Below are positions 53,230 to 62,538 of a stretch of DNA of 64,000 bases, in pieces. The position numbers were made by a program, and so were the translations under genes. Origin of the DNA: Bacteroides caccae. Lineage in GTDB: Bacteria; Bacteroidota; Bacteroidia; Bacteroidales; Bacteroidaceae. The DNA is taken from positions 1,240,001 to 1,304,000 of the forward strand of contig NZ_CP022412.2 in the NCBI RefSeq assembly GCF_002222615.2, written 5' to 3'. The notes beneath the pieces were generated by a model. That model saw only the letters and a list, made by a program, of their open reading frames with translations. It was not told the origin of the DNA and did no database searches. Each line of letters opens with the position of its first letter. Within the stretch, counting starts at the first letter, position 1.

Positions 53230-54528
53230 ATGGATATGGAACAGTTGTACAACTATCTGCCGCGGGAATTGGTCACTTTCGTTCTGGTGACCTTGTTTTC
53301 TTTACTAATCGGGCTTTCGCAGCGCCGAATCAGTTTGAAGCGTGAGGGTGAAACTACCCTTTTCGGGACCGACCGTACATTTACTTTTATCGGAATCTTG
53401 GGGTATCTGCTCTATATACTCGACCCTACCGATATGCGTCTGTTTATGGGAGGCGGTGCAGTGTTGGGAGTGTTGTTGGGGCTGAACTATTACGTCAAGC
53501 AGTCTCAGTTTCATGTTTTTGGTGTTACTACCATTATTATTGCGTTGATTACCTATTGCATGGCTCCTATCGTAGCCACTCAACCTTCCTGGTTTTACGT
53601 CATGGTGATTGTGACGGTACTTCTTTTGACCGAACTGAAACATACGTTTACCGAATTTGCTCAGCGTATGAAGAATGATGAAATGATTACGCTGGCGAAA
53701 TTCCTTGCTATCAGTGGTATCATATTGCCTATGTTGCCGAACAAGAACCTGATTCCTGATATCAATCTTACTCCTTATTCCATTTGGCTGGCAACGGTTG
53801 TGGTATCCGGCATCTCGTATCTGTCTTATCTGCTGAAAAGATATGTATTCCATGAGTCAGGCACTTTGGTATCCGGCATTATCGGAGGGCTGTATAGCAG
53901 TACGGCTACGATCTCGGTACTTGCCCGTAAAAGTCGGAAAGCGTCGGAGCAGGAAGCTACCGACTATGTTGCCGCCATGCTGTTTGCTGTCAGTATGATG
54001 TTCCTGCGTTTTATGATACTGATACTGATTTTTAGCCGGGAGATTTTCCAGTCTATTTATCCGTACTTGCTGATTATGTCGGTGATAGCTGCGGCTGTAG
54101 GGTGGTTTATTCATTCCCGGCAGAAACGTCCTAAAGATTCGGATGCCGAACCGGAAGACGATGATAGCAGTAACCCGCTGGAATTTAAGGTTGCCCTAAT
54201 CTTTGCCGTATTATTTGTAATCTTTACTGTGCTGACTCATTATACGTTAGTCTATGCAGGTACAGGTGGATTGAATCTGCTTTCTTTTGTATCCGGCTTT
54301 AGTGATATTACTCCTTTTATCTTGAACTTGTTGCAAAATACCGGTAGCGTTGCCGCACTGATTATTACTGCTTGCAGTATGCAGGCTATCATCAGTAATA
54401 TAATGGTGAATATGTTCTATGCTTTGTTCTTCGCCGGGAAGGGAAGCAAGCTCCGTCCTTGGATTTTAGGGGGATTCGGGGTAGTGATTGCCTGTAATTT
54501 TGTGTTGTTGCTGTTCTTCTATCTTTAA
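53230..54528 (+). CDS. MgtC/SapB-type membrane protein with DUF4010
   Basis: 432 residues. The N-terminal MgtC-like part (about 12-150) has L-I-G-L-S-Q-R-R near residue 22 and four to five membrane helices; the C-terminal DUF4010 part (about 175-430) has six or more helices, with G-L-Y-S-S-T-A-T near 222. Such two-domain proteins are inner membrane proteins of unknown transport activity. The gene ends 43 bases before the IS element. Confidence 0.85.
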   Translation: MDMEQLYNYLPRELVTFVLVTLFSLLIGLSQRRISLKREGETTLFGTDRTFTFIGILGYLLYILDPTDMRLFMGGGAVLGVLLGLNYYVKQSQFHVFGVTTIIIALITYCMAPIVATQPSWFYVMVIVTVLLLTELKHTFTEFAQRMKNDEMITLAKFLAISGIILPMLPNKNLIPDINLTPYSIWLATVVVSGISYLSYLLKRYVFHESGTLVSGIIGGLYSSTATISVLARKSRKASEQEATDYVAAMLFAVSMMFLRFMILILIFSREIFQSIYPYLLIMSVIAAAVGWFIHSRQKRPKDSDAEPEDDDSSNPLEFKVALIFAVLFVIFTVLTHYTLVYAGTGGLNLLSFVSGFSDITPFILNLLQNTGSVAALIITACSMQAIISNIMVNMFYALFFAGKGSKLRPWILGGFGVVIACNFVLLLFFYL

Positions 54529-54636
54529 GAAAGATACTTACGGTAGTACGGAATAATAAAATGAAAAAGAAGGTGTGTCGTAATACACGATGCGCCTTCT
54601 TTTTTTTCATTGACTATAAAAATCGGTTCATTTTCT

Positions 54637-56292
54637 TTAAGCTGCGATATTTTGAGGATTTCTTTGGTTTATGTGTTCGCAACATCTAAATAGAGCAACT
54701 GTAAGCTCATAAAACGGTCTAATCAGCCAATCCATACCTTCTTTAGTCATTTTTGCACACATCTTTTTTATATTGAAGGCAATGGCAAAGAAGGAAAAGT
54801 CCATGAAGACCTTATCCTTTCCAAAATGGCGGAAACGTTTGTAATTCATATTGTTTTTCATTTGTCCGAACACGGCTTCCGGTTCTATGCATCTCTGTCC
54901 TCTGTGTTTCAGTCCTTCCTCTGAGCAGAGCAACTCTTTGGCTTTTTGCTTGTATTTTCTGAGTCTGTGATTCAACTCTATCGTTCTGTTCCCCTTTGCT
55001 TTAAAACATCGGCATCTTAGCGGACAGCCTTCACATCTGATGGCTCTGTACGTGGCATTTTCGCTGACATATCCGGATGCTGTTTTCACATGTCTAGTCC
55101 CTATCCTTTGCATCTTCTGTCCCATGGGGCAGATACAAAAGTCTTGTTCTTCATTGTAGTAGAAGTTTTCCGCCCTGAACGGGTCCGGTTTGAATCTCGG
55201 CCGCTGTTCCATGTGGAAGTAGTTGTATTTGACGTAGCCCGCCATACCGTTTTCTGACATGAAGCGGTAATTCTCCTCAGAACCGTAGCCGGAATCGGCC
55301 ACCACCGTATGGGCCAACCTGTCATATCTGCTTGAGAAGGATTGCAGGAAAGGTATCATGGTCAGTGTATCCGTAGGGTTCGGAAAGAGTGCAAAATCGG
55401 TAATGAACTGGTTCTCGGTGCCGATCTGGAGGTTGTAACCGGGCTTTGTCTGGCCGTTACGCATGGCATCCTCCTTCATTCTCATGAAAGTAGCGTCCTT
55501 GTCCGTTTTGGAATAGGAGTTCCTGTCCTGTAGCGTGTTCAGACGGTTGTCGTATTCCTGCAGCTTGTCCCTGTGTTCTTCCAGTTCCTTCAGCTGTTTG
55601 CGTTTCTTTTTCAACGCAGTCTTTTCCTCTTTCGTGGAGGGCTCAGGAACCTGTTCAAGTGCTTTCCGCAATTCTCCAGCCATCTCAGTCAGCATGGCCG
55701 GAGTGAACTCAATCTCCTCATTGCTTTCCGATGAGTTCTCCTGGGCGATGACATCGTCTATCTGCCCTAACAGGACATGTATCTTCTTCATCAGGCGTTC
55801 ACAGTTCCGCTCAACCGTTTTTCGCCAGACGAAAGTATACTTATTGGCTTTGGACTCAATCTTTGTCCCGTCAATGTATTCCACATTCAGCCTGATGAAG
55901 CCTTTGGAAGAGAGAAGGAGTACGGTTTGGGTAAATACCTCGTTGATTTCCTTTTTCACCCGGTTGCGGAAACGGTTGATGGTAATGAAATCAGGTTTCT
56001 CATATCCGGCAAGCCAGATATAATGGATGTCACGATGAAGGAGCTTTTCAATTTTCCGGCAGGAATAGACGTTGTTCATATAGGCATAGAGAATGACCTT
56101 GAGCATCATCCTGGGATGGTAAGGGCTGCGGCCGCATTCCTTATACAACTTCCTGAAACTTTCAAGGTTCAGGCTCTCAACCAGAGCGTCAACCATCCGA
56201 ACTGGATCATGCTCTGCAATATCCTCGTCAATTCTTTGAGGAAAAAGCACTGTTTGGTTGGAATTATAAGGACGAAAATGTATCTTTGTCAT
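54637..56292 (-). CDS. IS1182-family transposase
   Basis: 551 residues, a normal full length. The N-terminal part (about 1-120) is the DDE-transposase helix-rich domain with Y-H-P-R-M-M-L-K-V-I-L-Y-A-Y-M-N. The catalytic Asp candidates are in E-Y-I-D-G-T-K-I near 140 and V-V-A-D-S-G-Y-G-S near 335; the catalytic Glu is probably in E-P-E-A-V-F-G-Q-M-K near 493. A Cys-rich block (C-E-G-C-P-L-R-C-R-C) near 425 could bind zinc. No frameshift or stop, so it may be active. Confidence 0.92.
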   Translation of the reverse strand: MTKIHFRPYNSNQTVLFPQRIDEDIAEHDPVRMVDALVESLNLESFRKLYKECGRSPYHPRMMLKVILYAYMNNVYSCRKIEKLLHRDIHYIWLAGYEKPDFITINRFRNRVKKEINEVFTQTVLLLSSKGFIRLNVEYIDGTKIESKANKYTFVWRKTVERNCERLMKKIHVLLGQIDDVIAQENSSESNEEIEFTPAMLTEMAGELRKALEQVPEPSTKEEKTALKKKRKQLKELEEHRDKLQEYDNRLNTLQDRNSYSKTDKDATFMRMKEDAMRNGQTKPGYNLQIGTENQFITDFALFPNPTDTLTMIPFLQSFSSRYDRLAHTVVADSGYGSEENYRFMSENGMAGYVKYNYFHMEQRPRFKPDPFRAENFYYNEEQDFCICPMGQKMQRIGTRHVKTASGYVSENATYRAIRCEGCPLRCRCFKAKGNRTIELNHRLRKYKQKAKELLCSEEGLKHRGQRCIEPEAVFGQMKNNMNYKRFRHFGKDKVFMDFSFFAIAFNIKKMCAKMTKEGMDWLIRPFYELTVALFRCCEHINQRNPQNIAA

Positions 56293-56307
56293 AGTGAAAA
56301 TCTTATG

Positions 56308-56367
56308 CCTAAAGATACAAAATCTTTAGGTAATAACAAAGCCCCAGCTTGTGAAAGTCGGGGCTTT
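56308..56367. terminator. Two hairpins upstream of the transposase gene
   Basis: A perfect 9-base stem (56308-56316 with 56322-56330) and a perfect 8-base stem AAAGCCCC/GGGGCTTT (56338-56345 with 56360-56367). They lie inside the IS before the transposase start, as do the hairpins that shield other IS elements from read-in transcription. Confidence 0.55.
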
Positions 56368-56432
56368 GTGCTTAAAAAAAAGAAGGTGCGCATTTTGACA
56401 CACCTCCTTTGGGTTTAATGTGTATCTTATAC

Positions 56433-57440
56433 TTAGAAATTAATGTCATTAAAACTGTTCACCAGTAACTGGTAAGTGATGAAACCGCCTGAACTGGAAG
56501 AGTATTTTGTATAAATGGCTGTTATATCTCCCGTTGCACCGGCTTCGGGCAATGGTTGTAGGGCGAAGTTTGAATATCCGCTTACACGTACAATGTAGTT
56601 ACCCTTATCTTCGGTGGTTGTACCGCCATAAGAGAACCATGCCGAACCATAATAACGTTGGTTATTATAGCTATATGCATACGTGGGTGTTAATCCTTCG
56701 GATATATAAGACTTGCTAGTGTATGTAGCCTCGGTTTTACCATTCTCATAAATAGCCTCCAGATAGGAAGGATAGAAGTTGTTACCGGATGTACCTTCTT
56801 TATAGGTTAATCCTTCGAAACGAACCAGGCGTCCCAGCGCATCGTCGTTGAGTACTGTTTCATAGTTGCTTGGAGTAATAACTAAAACATCATTCTCCGT
56901 CAGTTCTCCCATAGCACCCGGGCAGATATGTTCGTTTATCAACAGTTGGTTTTCCAGATTGCGGTTTGCATAGTTTTTCTCAATATCCGCTTCCGTAGGC
57001 GGCATACCGAGACTAATCATATACCGGTAGTTGCCGAGAGCCATTCCTTTGGTCTTCACATAAATAGTCTGTCCCATGTGATAATACACATAGTTGCTGA
57101 CCATTAGCTTTAGTTCGATGCCGGATTGGGAAGTCTCGTCATAGATATAAAGAGATTTATAAACGTTCCCGGCCTGGTCGCTTGATATTACTTTACCACG
57201 GATTACATAATCCTCTGTGATTTCTACATATTTGCCAAGTCCGGCAGTTGATCCCGGAGCATATTTGGCATAATATATATCTTTCAACTGTTTGATTGTA
57301 ATGATTTGGTCTTTGTTGAAATCTGCCTCTGTCCAGACTTTAGCCGGTGCAGGATCATCAAAGTCATTGTAGCAACCGGTAAAACTGAGTACAGCAGCTA
57401 CAACCATACATATTTTTAATAATTTGCTCATAGTTCTCAT
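56433..57440 (-). CDS. DUF5689 lipoprotein (nuclease/TonB locus)
   Basis: 335 residues from the ATG at 57440 (an ATG at 57431 is equally possible). Lipobox L-S-F-T-G-C with Cys near 23. A DUF5689 domain (about 45-230) contains I-T-E-D-Y-V-I-R-G-K-V-I-S-S-D and Y-K-S-L-Y-I-Y-D-E-T-S-Q-S-G-I-E-L-K-L, an OB-fold-like pattern also found next to nuclease domains. Last gene of the leftward locus, just after the TonB-dependent receptor. Probably surface-exposed; binding of nucleic acid is an inference. Confidence 0.82.
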   Translation of the reverse strand: MRTMSKLLKICMVVAAVLSFTGCYNDFDDPAPAKVWTEADFNKDQIITIKQLKDIYYAKYAPGSTAGLGKYVEITEDYVIRGKVISSDQAGNVYKSLYIYDETSQSGIELKLMVSNYVYYHMGQTIYVKTKGMALGNYRYMISLGMPPTEADIEKNYANRNLENQLLINEHICPGAMGELTENDVLVITPSNYETVLNDDALGRLVRFEGLTYKEGTSGNNFYPSYLEAIYENGKTEATYTSKSYISEGLTPTYAYSYNNQRYYGSAWFSYGGTTTEDKGNYIVRVSGYSNFALQPLPEAGATGDITAIYTKYSSSSGGFITYQLLVNSFNDINF

Positions 57441-57456
57441 TTTTATTCGTTACAGA

Positions 57457-60201
57457 TTAGAAGCGGAAATAAAGATTCAGATAGTAAGTCGAACCAAACA
57501 TATAGAAATATTTGGAGTCAAATGGCTGATAAGTCTGGTAGCTTGTATCTTTGTTCTTCAACAAACGAACCTGTTCGTAACCACCGGTCTTGATGTCCTG
57601 GTCGTTGAGAAGATTCTTCATTTCCAGGCTGAATCCAAGAGTGTACTGGCGCTTGATAAACCAGTTCTTACCAATGCTGGCATTTACTACATAGGCAGAG
57701 TTGAATTTCTCTTGGCTACGGAGTTCTGCAACATCTTCTTTTGTCATACCCGGAGTCAATACCGCATCTGTACGATACAGCGGACTCATGGATATGTACA
57801 TATTGCTGTAATAATTCAAATCCAGTGAAGCATAGATATTCTTGGGACCACGATAAGACAAACCGATATTCATTGCTTTCTGCGGAGTACTTTCTACGCG
57901 GAAGTTTTTCCAGTATACCTTACCTTCGTTTTTGATCTCACCACTATTATCCTGTATCTGAACGTAGTTGGGATTCGAATCGTATGTATATTGTCCCCAG
58001 CTAAGTGCACCGTTCAGGTAGAATCCGGCGTCGAGCGGAATAGAAGCAGCAACCTCCACGCCAAAATGACGTTTGTCAATACCGCTCATCGCAAAGTTGG
58101 AGAAAGTGGCTTCTACGTCGTCATAGTAAGAAAGAACCTTGTTCTGATTCATAAACTTGGTATAATAGCCGGATACACGTGCCCTAAGTTCTCCTAAACG
58201 GAAATTATAGGAACCGTCTACACCGAATACTTTTTCTGCGGAAAGTCCCGGAGTAACGGCGTTACGTGTACGCGGTGATACAAATGCGGACTGAAATTCC
58301 GGCGAATCTTGCATATACATGATATTAGCCTCGATAGAGTGCGCTGCCGAGAATTTATAGCTGAAGTTGGCTTTTAATTTATAAGTCAGATAATTAAGTT
58401 TCTTAGAGTCGCCTTGAGAGTCATCCAGGAACAAACCTTTCTTCCATAACCCGTGACGCCATAAAGAAGCATGACCGATCTCGCCGCCCAGGTTGACACC
58501 CAGTTTGCCGAAACTCATTTCATACTGAGCCCATGCGCGTGCGTTGAGTACATTTCCGTAATAATCATATCCGTATTTATCTCCTTTTTTGGCAGCGCGT
58601 GCATGACCGTATTTTTCATAATATTCCATGTCGTTCTGATAAGGAATCGGATTTAATCCGCCCATGTCACGTTCGGCAAATTTGTCGATGTCTACCCAGT
58701 AATCGCCACCGAGCAGGTCCTTCACTTCGCTATAATACTCCGTACGGTTACGGCGTAAATTTACTCCTCCATTTATTCTGGAATTATTGCGGAACGTATG
58801 AGAGAACTGTGTATAGAAGTTCCAGTCCAACTGGTCGGTATGGCGTTCTTCTATCATATTGATAGAACGGTGTCCCGGACCATACGTTGCATTTTCTTCC
58901 TGATTACGGTTGATGTCATACAGTTGTCCCCAATTAATGTGCCGGATATTATCCGTATTGGCACGCCATGCTTCATCTAACCAGGCACCGTAAGTAGTCC
59001 CGTTAGAGTAGCTGGGCAAATATCTGTAATAGTCGGGGCGTGGGTCGGGACCGGCATACCAGGTAAGTGCCGAATAACCGTTCTCTCCGAAGCGTACGGA
59101 AGTAGCCACGTTCAGTTGTGAACGGTCGTTGATGTCATAAGTGTAATTCAATACAGCGATAGGCTCGTGATAATTACGTACACGTGCATTACGGCGTTTA
59201 CCGCTTTGCCAACCCCAGTTCGGGTTGTAATAGTTGTTTCCGACTAGATCATACACTTCCTGAGTGGCAGCTTGTTGAGTACCTCTTTCTGTCGGAGCAC
59301 CTAATACGCTCAAAGCCAAACGGTGTTGGTCGTTGAATTGTTTTTCTACGGCAGCGAAATATCCGAATGCATTGTAATATACACCACGAGCGTAAGAGTT
59401 ACCTCCCTGTCGGGTTGAAACGGAGAAGGCGTATGACCAACCATTATCTTGCAGTCCTGAGGCATACGTCACCATACCACGGAAACGGTATGTTGAGTTG
59501 CCATTTACAAGACTGGCACGGAATCCTTTACGCATTTGTGAAGGACGCGTATTGATGTTGGTTGTACCGCCGAGGCTACCAATACCCATTTCTCCCATAT
59601 TCAATCCTGAAGTAACTTCCTGATTACGGGTAGCGTCGTTTAACCCGCTCCATAATGACCAAGGAGAATATCCGGTCAGTGCATCATTGAACAGGATACC
59701 GTTCAAGTATACATCAGTATAGCGTGAGTCGTATCCGCGAAGGTTGAAACGCATCTCGCTGAATTTGTAGGAAGCGATGTTGTTGAATACATCTTTGGAT
59801 GCCGACAGTGATGAAGGCAATGATTGGGCATCGTCCAAAGTCTCCGTATCAAATTCTGCAAAAATAGCATCGTCCACAGTAGGAGATTGATTGTCGGGTA
59901 CTAACACTACATTGTTAATGTCCCTTATCAGTTTGTCTACTCGGACCGCAATGGACAATGGCTCATATTCTGCCGCTTCAAAAGCCAGTGAATATTCACC
60001 TTTATTCAAATTCTCAAATATGAAGTTACCTTTTTCGTCAGTTGTCGTTGTGACGTTGCCCGGTGTTAAAGTGACTTTCACACCGTCAATAGCCGTACGC
60101 GTGGCACGTGATACGACTTTACCCTTGATTCCGCCGTTCTGTGCAGCGACAGTCAGCGAAATCAAAGATAATACCATGATTAGAAAACTCTTTATTTTCA
60201 T
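57457..60201 (-). CDS. TonB-dependent receptor
   Basis: 914 residues. Signal peptide to about 20, a carboxypeptidase-regulatory-like domain (about 22-100, G-G-I-K-G-K-V-V-S-R-A-T), then a plug (about 115-220) and a beta-barrel that ends with aromatic residues Y-L-N-L-Y-F-R-F. TonB energy imports a bound ligand across the outer membrane. There is no SusD gene beside it; it is instead paired with DUF5689 lipoproteins and nucleases, so the cargo may be nucleotides, oligonucleotides or phosphate compounds (inference). Confidence 0.92.
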   Translation of the reverse strand: MKIKSFLIMVLSLISLTVAAQNGGIKGKVVSRATRTAIDGVKVTLTPGNVTTTTDEKGNFIFENLNKGEYSLAFEAAEYEPLSIAVRVDKLIRDINNVVLVPDNQSPTVDDAIFAEFDTETLDDAQSLPSSLSASKDVFNNIASYKFSEMRFNLRGYDSRYTDVYLNGILFNDALTGYSPWSLWSGLNDATRNQEVTSGLNMGEMGIGSLGGTTNINTRPSQMRKGFRASLVNGNSTYRFRGMVTYASGLQDNGWSYAFSVSTRQGGNSYARGVYYNAFGYFAAVEKQFNDQHRLALSVLGAPTERGTQQAATQEVYDLVGNNYYNPNWGWQSGKRRNARVRNYHEPIAVLNYTYDINDRSQLNVATSVRFGENGYSALTWYAGPDPRPDYYRYLPSYSNGTTYGAWLDEAWRANTDNIRHINWGQLYDINRNQEENATYGPGHRSINMIEERHTDQLDWNFYTQFSHTFRNNSRINGGVNLRRNRTEYYSEVKDLLGGDYWVDIDKFAERDMGGLNPIPYQNDMEYYEKYGHARAAKKGDKYGYDYYGNVLNARAWAQYEMSFGKLGVNLGGEIGHASLWRHGLWKKGLFLDDSQGDSKKLNYLTYKLKANFSYKFSAAHSIEANIMYMQDSPEFQSAFVSPRTRNAVTPGLSAEKVFGVDGSYNFRLGELRARVSGYYTKFMNQNKVLSYYDDVEATFSNFAMSGIDKRHFGVEVAASIPLDAGFYLNGALSWGQYTYDSNPNYVQIQDNSGEIKNEGKVYWKNFRVESTPQKAMNIGLSYRGPKNIYASLDLNYYSNMYISMSPLYRTDAVLTPGMTKEDVAELRSQEKFNSAYVVNASIGKNWFIKRQYTLGFSLEMKNLLNDQDIKTGGYEQVRLLKNKDTSYQTYQPFDSKYFYMFGSTYYLNLYFRF

Positions 60202-60214
60202 AAGTATTTCAGTT

Positions 60215-61249
60215 TTATTTGCTTATATAGATATATACAGGGAAATGGTCGCTGAATCCACCTTGGAAATTATTTCCGACATAGGTACGTAGTGGATACC
60301 CCTTGTATTGTCCCTCTTTTTGTATCATATAATGTTGTTTGAAGATATTGCCGTAGAATTTTGATCCGGGAGCTTTTTGTATTTTCAGTTTTCCGGTAGA
60401 TCCTTTGGCAAGATTTTCAGATATAACAATATTATCAAATATGTTCCACGCATCACCGTAAGCTAATGTACCGTAACCGGCTTTCAGCATATCGGCATAC
60501 GGGGCGTATAAATCACCGGCAGACAAATCTTTCATTTTTAATTTGGCTCCTAACCCTTCGGTTATACTTTTATCTGTCGGATCATCATTGAAGTCACCCA
60601 TCATCACTATTTTAGTTGCCGGGTTGGCCTGCAGTACAGAGTCTGCGATGCTGCGCATCTGGCGTCCAACCGCAATACGTTTGAACTCTGAAACATCTTT
60701 TCCTCCCAGGCGAGAGGGCCAGTGAGCTACCATAAAGAAGAACGGTTCGTCTTCTATGGTTCCCCACATAGTCAGGATATCGCGAGTCTTGAAGTCCGGC
60801 AATGAAGGAATGACGGTCTTTACAGGATATTGCCCTTCCAATTTGAATACATCCGGACGGTAGAGGAAAGCTACGTCTACTCCACGGGCTTCGGGTGAAT
60901 CGAAATGTGAGATCCGATAATTACCCGGTGCCAGCTTGGGGGTAGCTACAATGTCTTCCAGTACGTTCCGGTTTTCTACTTCCGATACCCCGATAACGAT
61001 TGGATACTCTTTGTCGATAGCTGCCATACCGAACAATACTCGTTCGATATTGCCAAGCTTTTTATTATACTTGGCTGTATTCCATTTTTTTGGTCCTTCG
61101 GGGGTAAACTCGTCATCTTTAACTTCGGGATCATTGATCGTATCGAAGAAGTTTTCGAGATTATAGAATACCACTTTGTATGGTTTCTGACCAAAACAAA
61201 CGGAAATCAGCAGTACAAAGAATATGGTGCAAAATAATTGTTTCTTCAT
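60215..61249 (-). CDS. Exported endonuclease/exonuclease/phosphatase family protein
   Basis: 344 residues from the ATG at 61249, which starts a proper signal peptide (to about 20, C-F-G-Q); the longer frame to 61276 overlaps the upstream gene. Family motifs are F-Y-N-L-E-N-F-F-D with a metal-binding Glu near 31, V-S-E-V-E-N-R near 92, H-W-P-S-R near 175, G-D-F-N-D-D-P near 220 and the C-terminal S-D-H-F-P catalytic His. These phosphodiesterases cut DNA, RNA or phospholipid heads. Located between the TonB receptor and the DRGH nuclease. Confidence 0.9.
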   Translation of the reverse strand: MKKQLFCTIFFVLLISVCFGQKPYKVVFYNLENFFDTINDPEVKDDEFTPEGPKKWNTAKYNKKLGNIERVLFGMAAIDKEYPIVIGVSEVENRNVLEDIVATPKLAPGNYRISHFDSPEARGVDVAFLYRPDVFKLEGQYPVKTVIPSLPDFKTRDILTMWGTIEDEPFFFMVAHWPSRLGGKDVSEFKRIAVGRQMRSIADSVLQANPATKIVMMGDFNDDPTDKSITEGLGAKLKMKDLSAGDLYAPYADMLKAGYGTLAYGDAWNIFDNIVISENLAKGSTGKLKIQKAPGSKFYGNIFKQHYMIQKEGQYKGYPLRTYVGNNFQGGFSDHFPVYIYISK

Positions 61250-61260
61250 AAGCTTGTATC

Positions 61261-62457
61261 TCATTTTATTCCCCATTGGGCGAGATCTTTCTGTTGCTTC
61301 ACAGAACTATCTACTTTGGGGAAGAATGTAAAACCTGTTTTTTCTTCAATATCAGCTACTGTTGTGCAAATACTTTTCGGTATAGAATTTCCATAGCCTT
61401 TTTGTTCTACCCAGAAACCAATAGATATTAATTCGTTGGGTGAGCAATCCTGCACCTTTTTATTCGTAGAACCGCTTTTTGTGCGTAGCAGTACTTTGAA
61501 ATAGTTTGTAGGAACGGGTACGGAACTACCTACGCCGTCTGTGGTTGTAGTTGCTCCGGGGCCGAAATAAGCTCCGGTCACTACATACAATGTATCACTA
61601 CAACTGTAACTGCGGACTTTACCCTCAAGAGTCGCCCACATCTGTTGGTTCAGGGAACCAAGCTGTGGTGTCATATTCGACATATAGAATGTCTGTGCAT
61701 TCATTTCATCTGTACACACACGGTCGGCAGATGCTATCTGATGGCCACGGTCATAACTACTTTTATAAGAATGCTCTACACAATTTGCCTGGAAACTTTG
61801 AGGAACAATAGGGTCGAAAGCCCAACGATTGGTACGTTCTACATTCTTTCTTAAGTAGGCGTCATGTATCGGATATGCTACCCATAAAGCGGCTTTCTTA
61901 GTTTTATCGAAACAAATCGAATAGTTACGAATTGTTTGATTGTTTAAGAGCCCATAGTGAGTAACATATTGATAGTTAGTGTTTTCTACTTTAGTAGGTA
62001 GCTCAGCCCATGAGTTAAACGCCGGCAGATTCTCTTGGGATTCTGCTAGCTGTACCAGATCAAAAGTCTTTTGAGCATTCTCTGCAAAACGCAACGTTAG
62101 TTGTGCTCTTCGTTGAGTTTTTCCAGAATTGGTCTTATAATATACGTATAGTACATTAAGTCCATCTGCTATCTGTCCACTTTTGGTCGTTATATTATAA
62201 TCTTTACTACTGAAAGAACACCATTCTGTTCCTTCGGTCACTTCTGCGTGCCATTCCGTACCGGTTTTACCGGATAGAATGATTGCTGATGATCCGGAAA
62301 CTGATTTCACGGTCGAAGATATTTTCCAATATGCTTCTCCGTCTTCGGTCGGGGATACCGGGTCGTCGTTATTGCTACACGCAAATGCACACAGTATCAG
62401 CACCGTAAAGAATACGGACTTTATTGCTGCTGCGTAGTATTTGGGGGGTGATGTCAT
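61261..62457 (-). CDS. Surface DNA/RNA non-specific endonuclease with BACON-like domain
   Basis: 398 residues. Lipoprotein signal with C-A-F-A-C near 27, a BACON-like beta domain (about 45-140, with G-T-E-W-C-S-F), then a NUC1-type nuclease domain (about 150-390): Y-D-R-G-H-Q-I-A-S-A-D-R near 232 is the D-R-G-H active-site motif, and F-Y-M-S-N-M-T-P-Q ... N near 257 carries the metal-binding Asn. It should digest DNA and RNA at the cell surface. Confidence 0.9.
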   Translation of the reverse strand: MTSPPKYYAAAIKSVFFTVLILCAFACSNNDDPVSPTEDGEAYWKISSTVKSVSGSSAIILSGKTGTEWHAEVTEGTEWCSFSSKDYNITTKSGQIADGLNVLYVYYKTNSGKTQRRAQLTLRFAENAQKTFDLVQLAESQENLPAFNSWAELPTKVENTNYQYVTHYGLLNNQTIRNYSICFDKTKKAALWVAYPIHDAYLRKNVERTNRWAFDPIVPQSFQANCVEHSYKSSYDRGHQIASADRVCTDEMNAQTFYMSNMTPQLGSLNQQMWATLEGKVRSYSCSDTLYVVTGAYFGPGATTTTDGVGSSVPVPTNYFKVLLRTKSGSTNKKVQDCSPNELISIGFWVEQKGYGNSIPKSICTTVADIEEKTGFTFFPKVDSSVKQQKDLAQWGIK

Positions 62458-62538
62458 TTGAATTTTACTTAATAGTCATTTGGGTAAACTCATGGAAGGG
62501 CTATTTAGCCTTTCCATGAGAATATTATTAGAAAAAAA

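Larger units (their letters stand above)
54571..56405. mobile_element. IS1182-family insertion sequence
   Basis: About 1.84 kb with imperfect terminal inverted repeats of about 35 bases: the outer GGTGTGTC (54572-54579) pairs with GACACACC (56397-56404), and the inner CTTCTTTTTTTT of the left end pairs with AAAAAAAAGAAG of the right end (from 56376). Each end can fold into a hairpin with a T-run, so the ends may act as terminators. No target-site duplication could be defined. One intact transposase gene lies inside. Confidence 0.75.
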
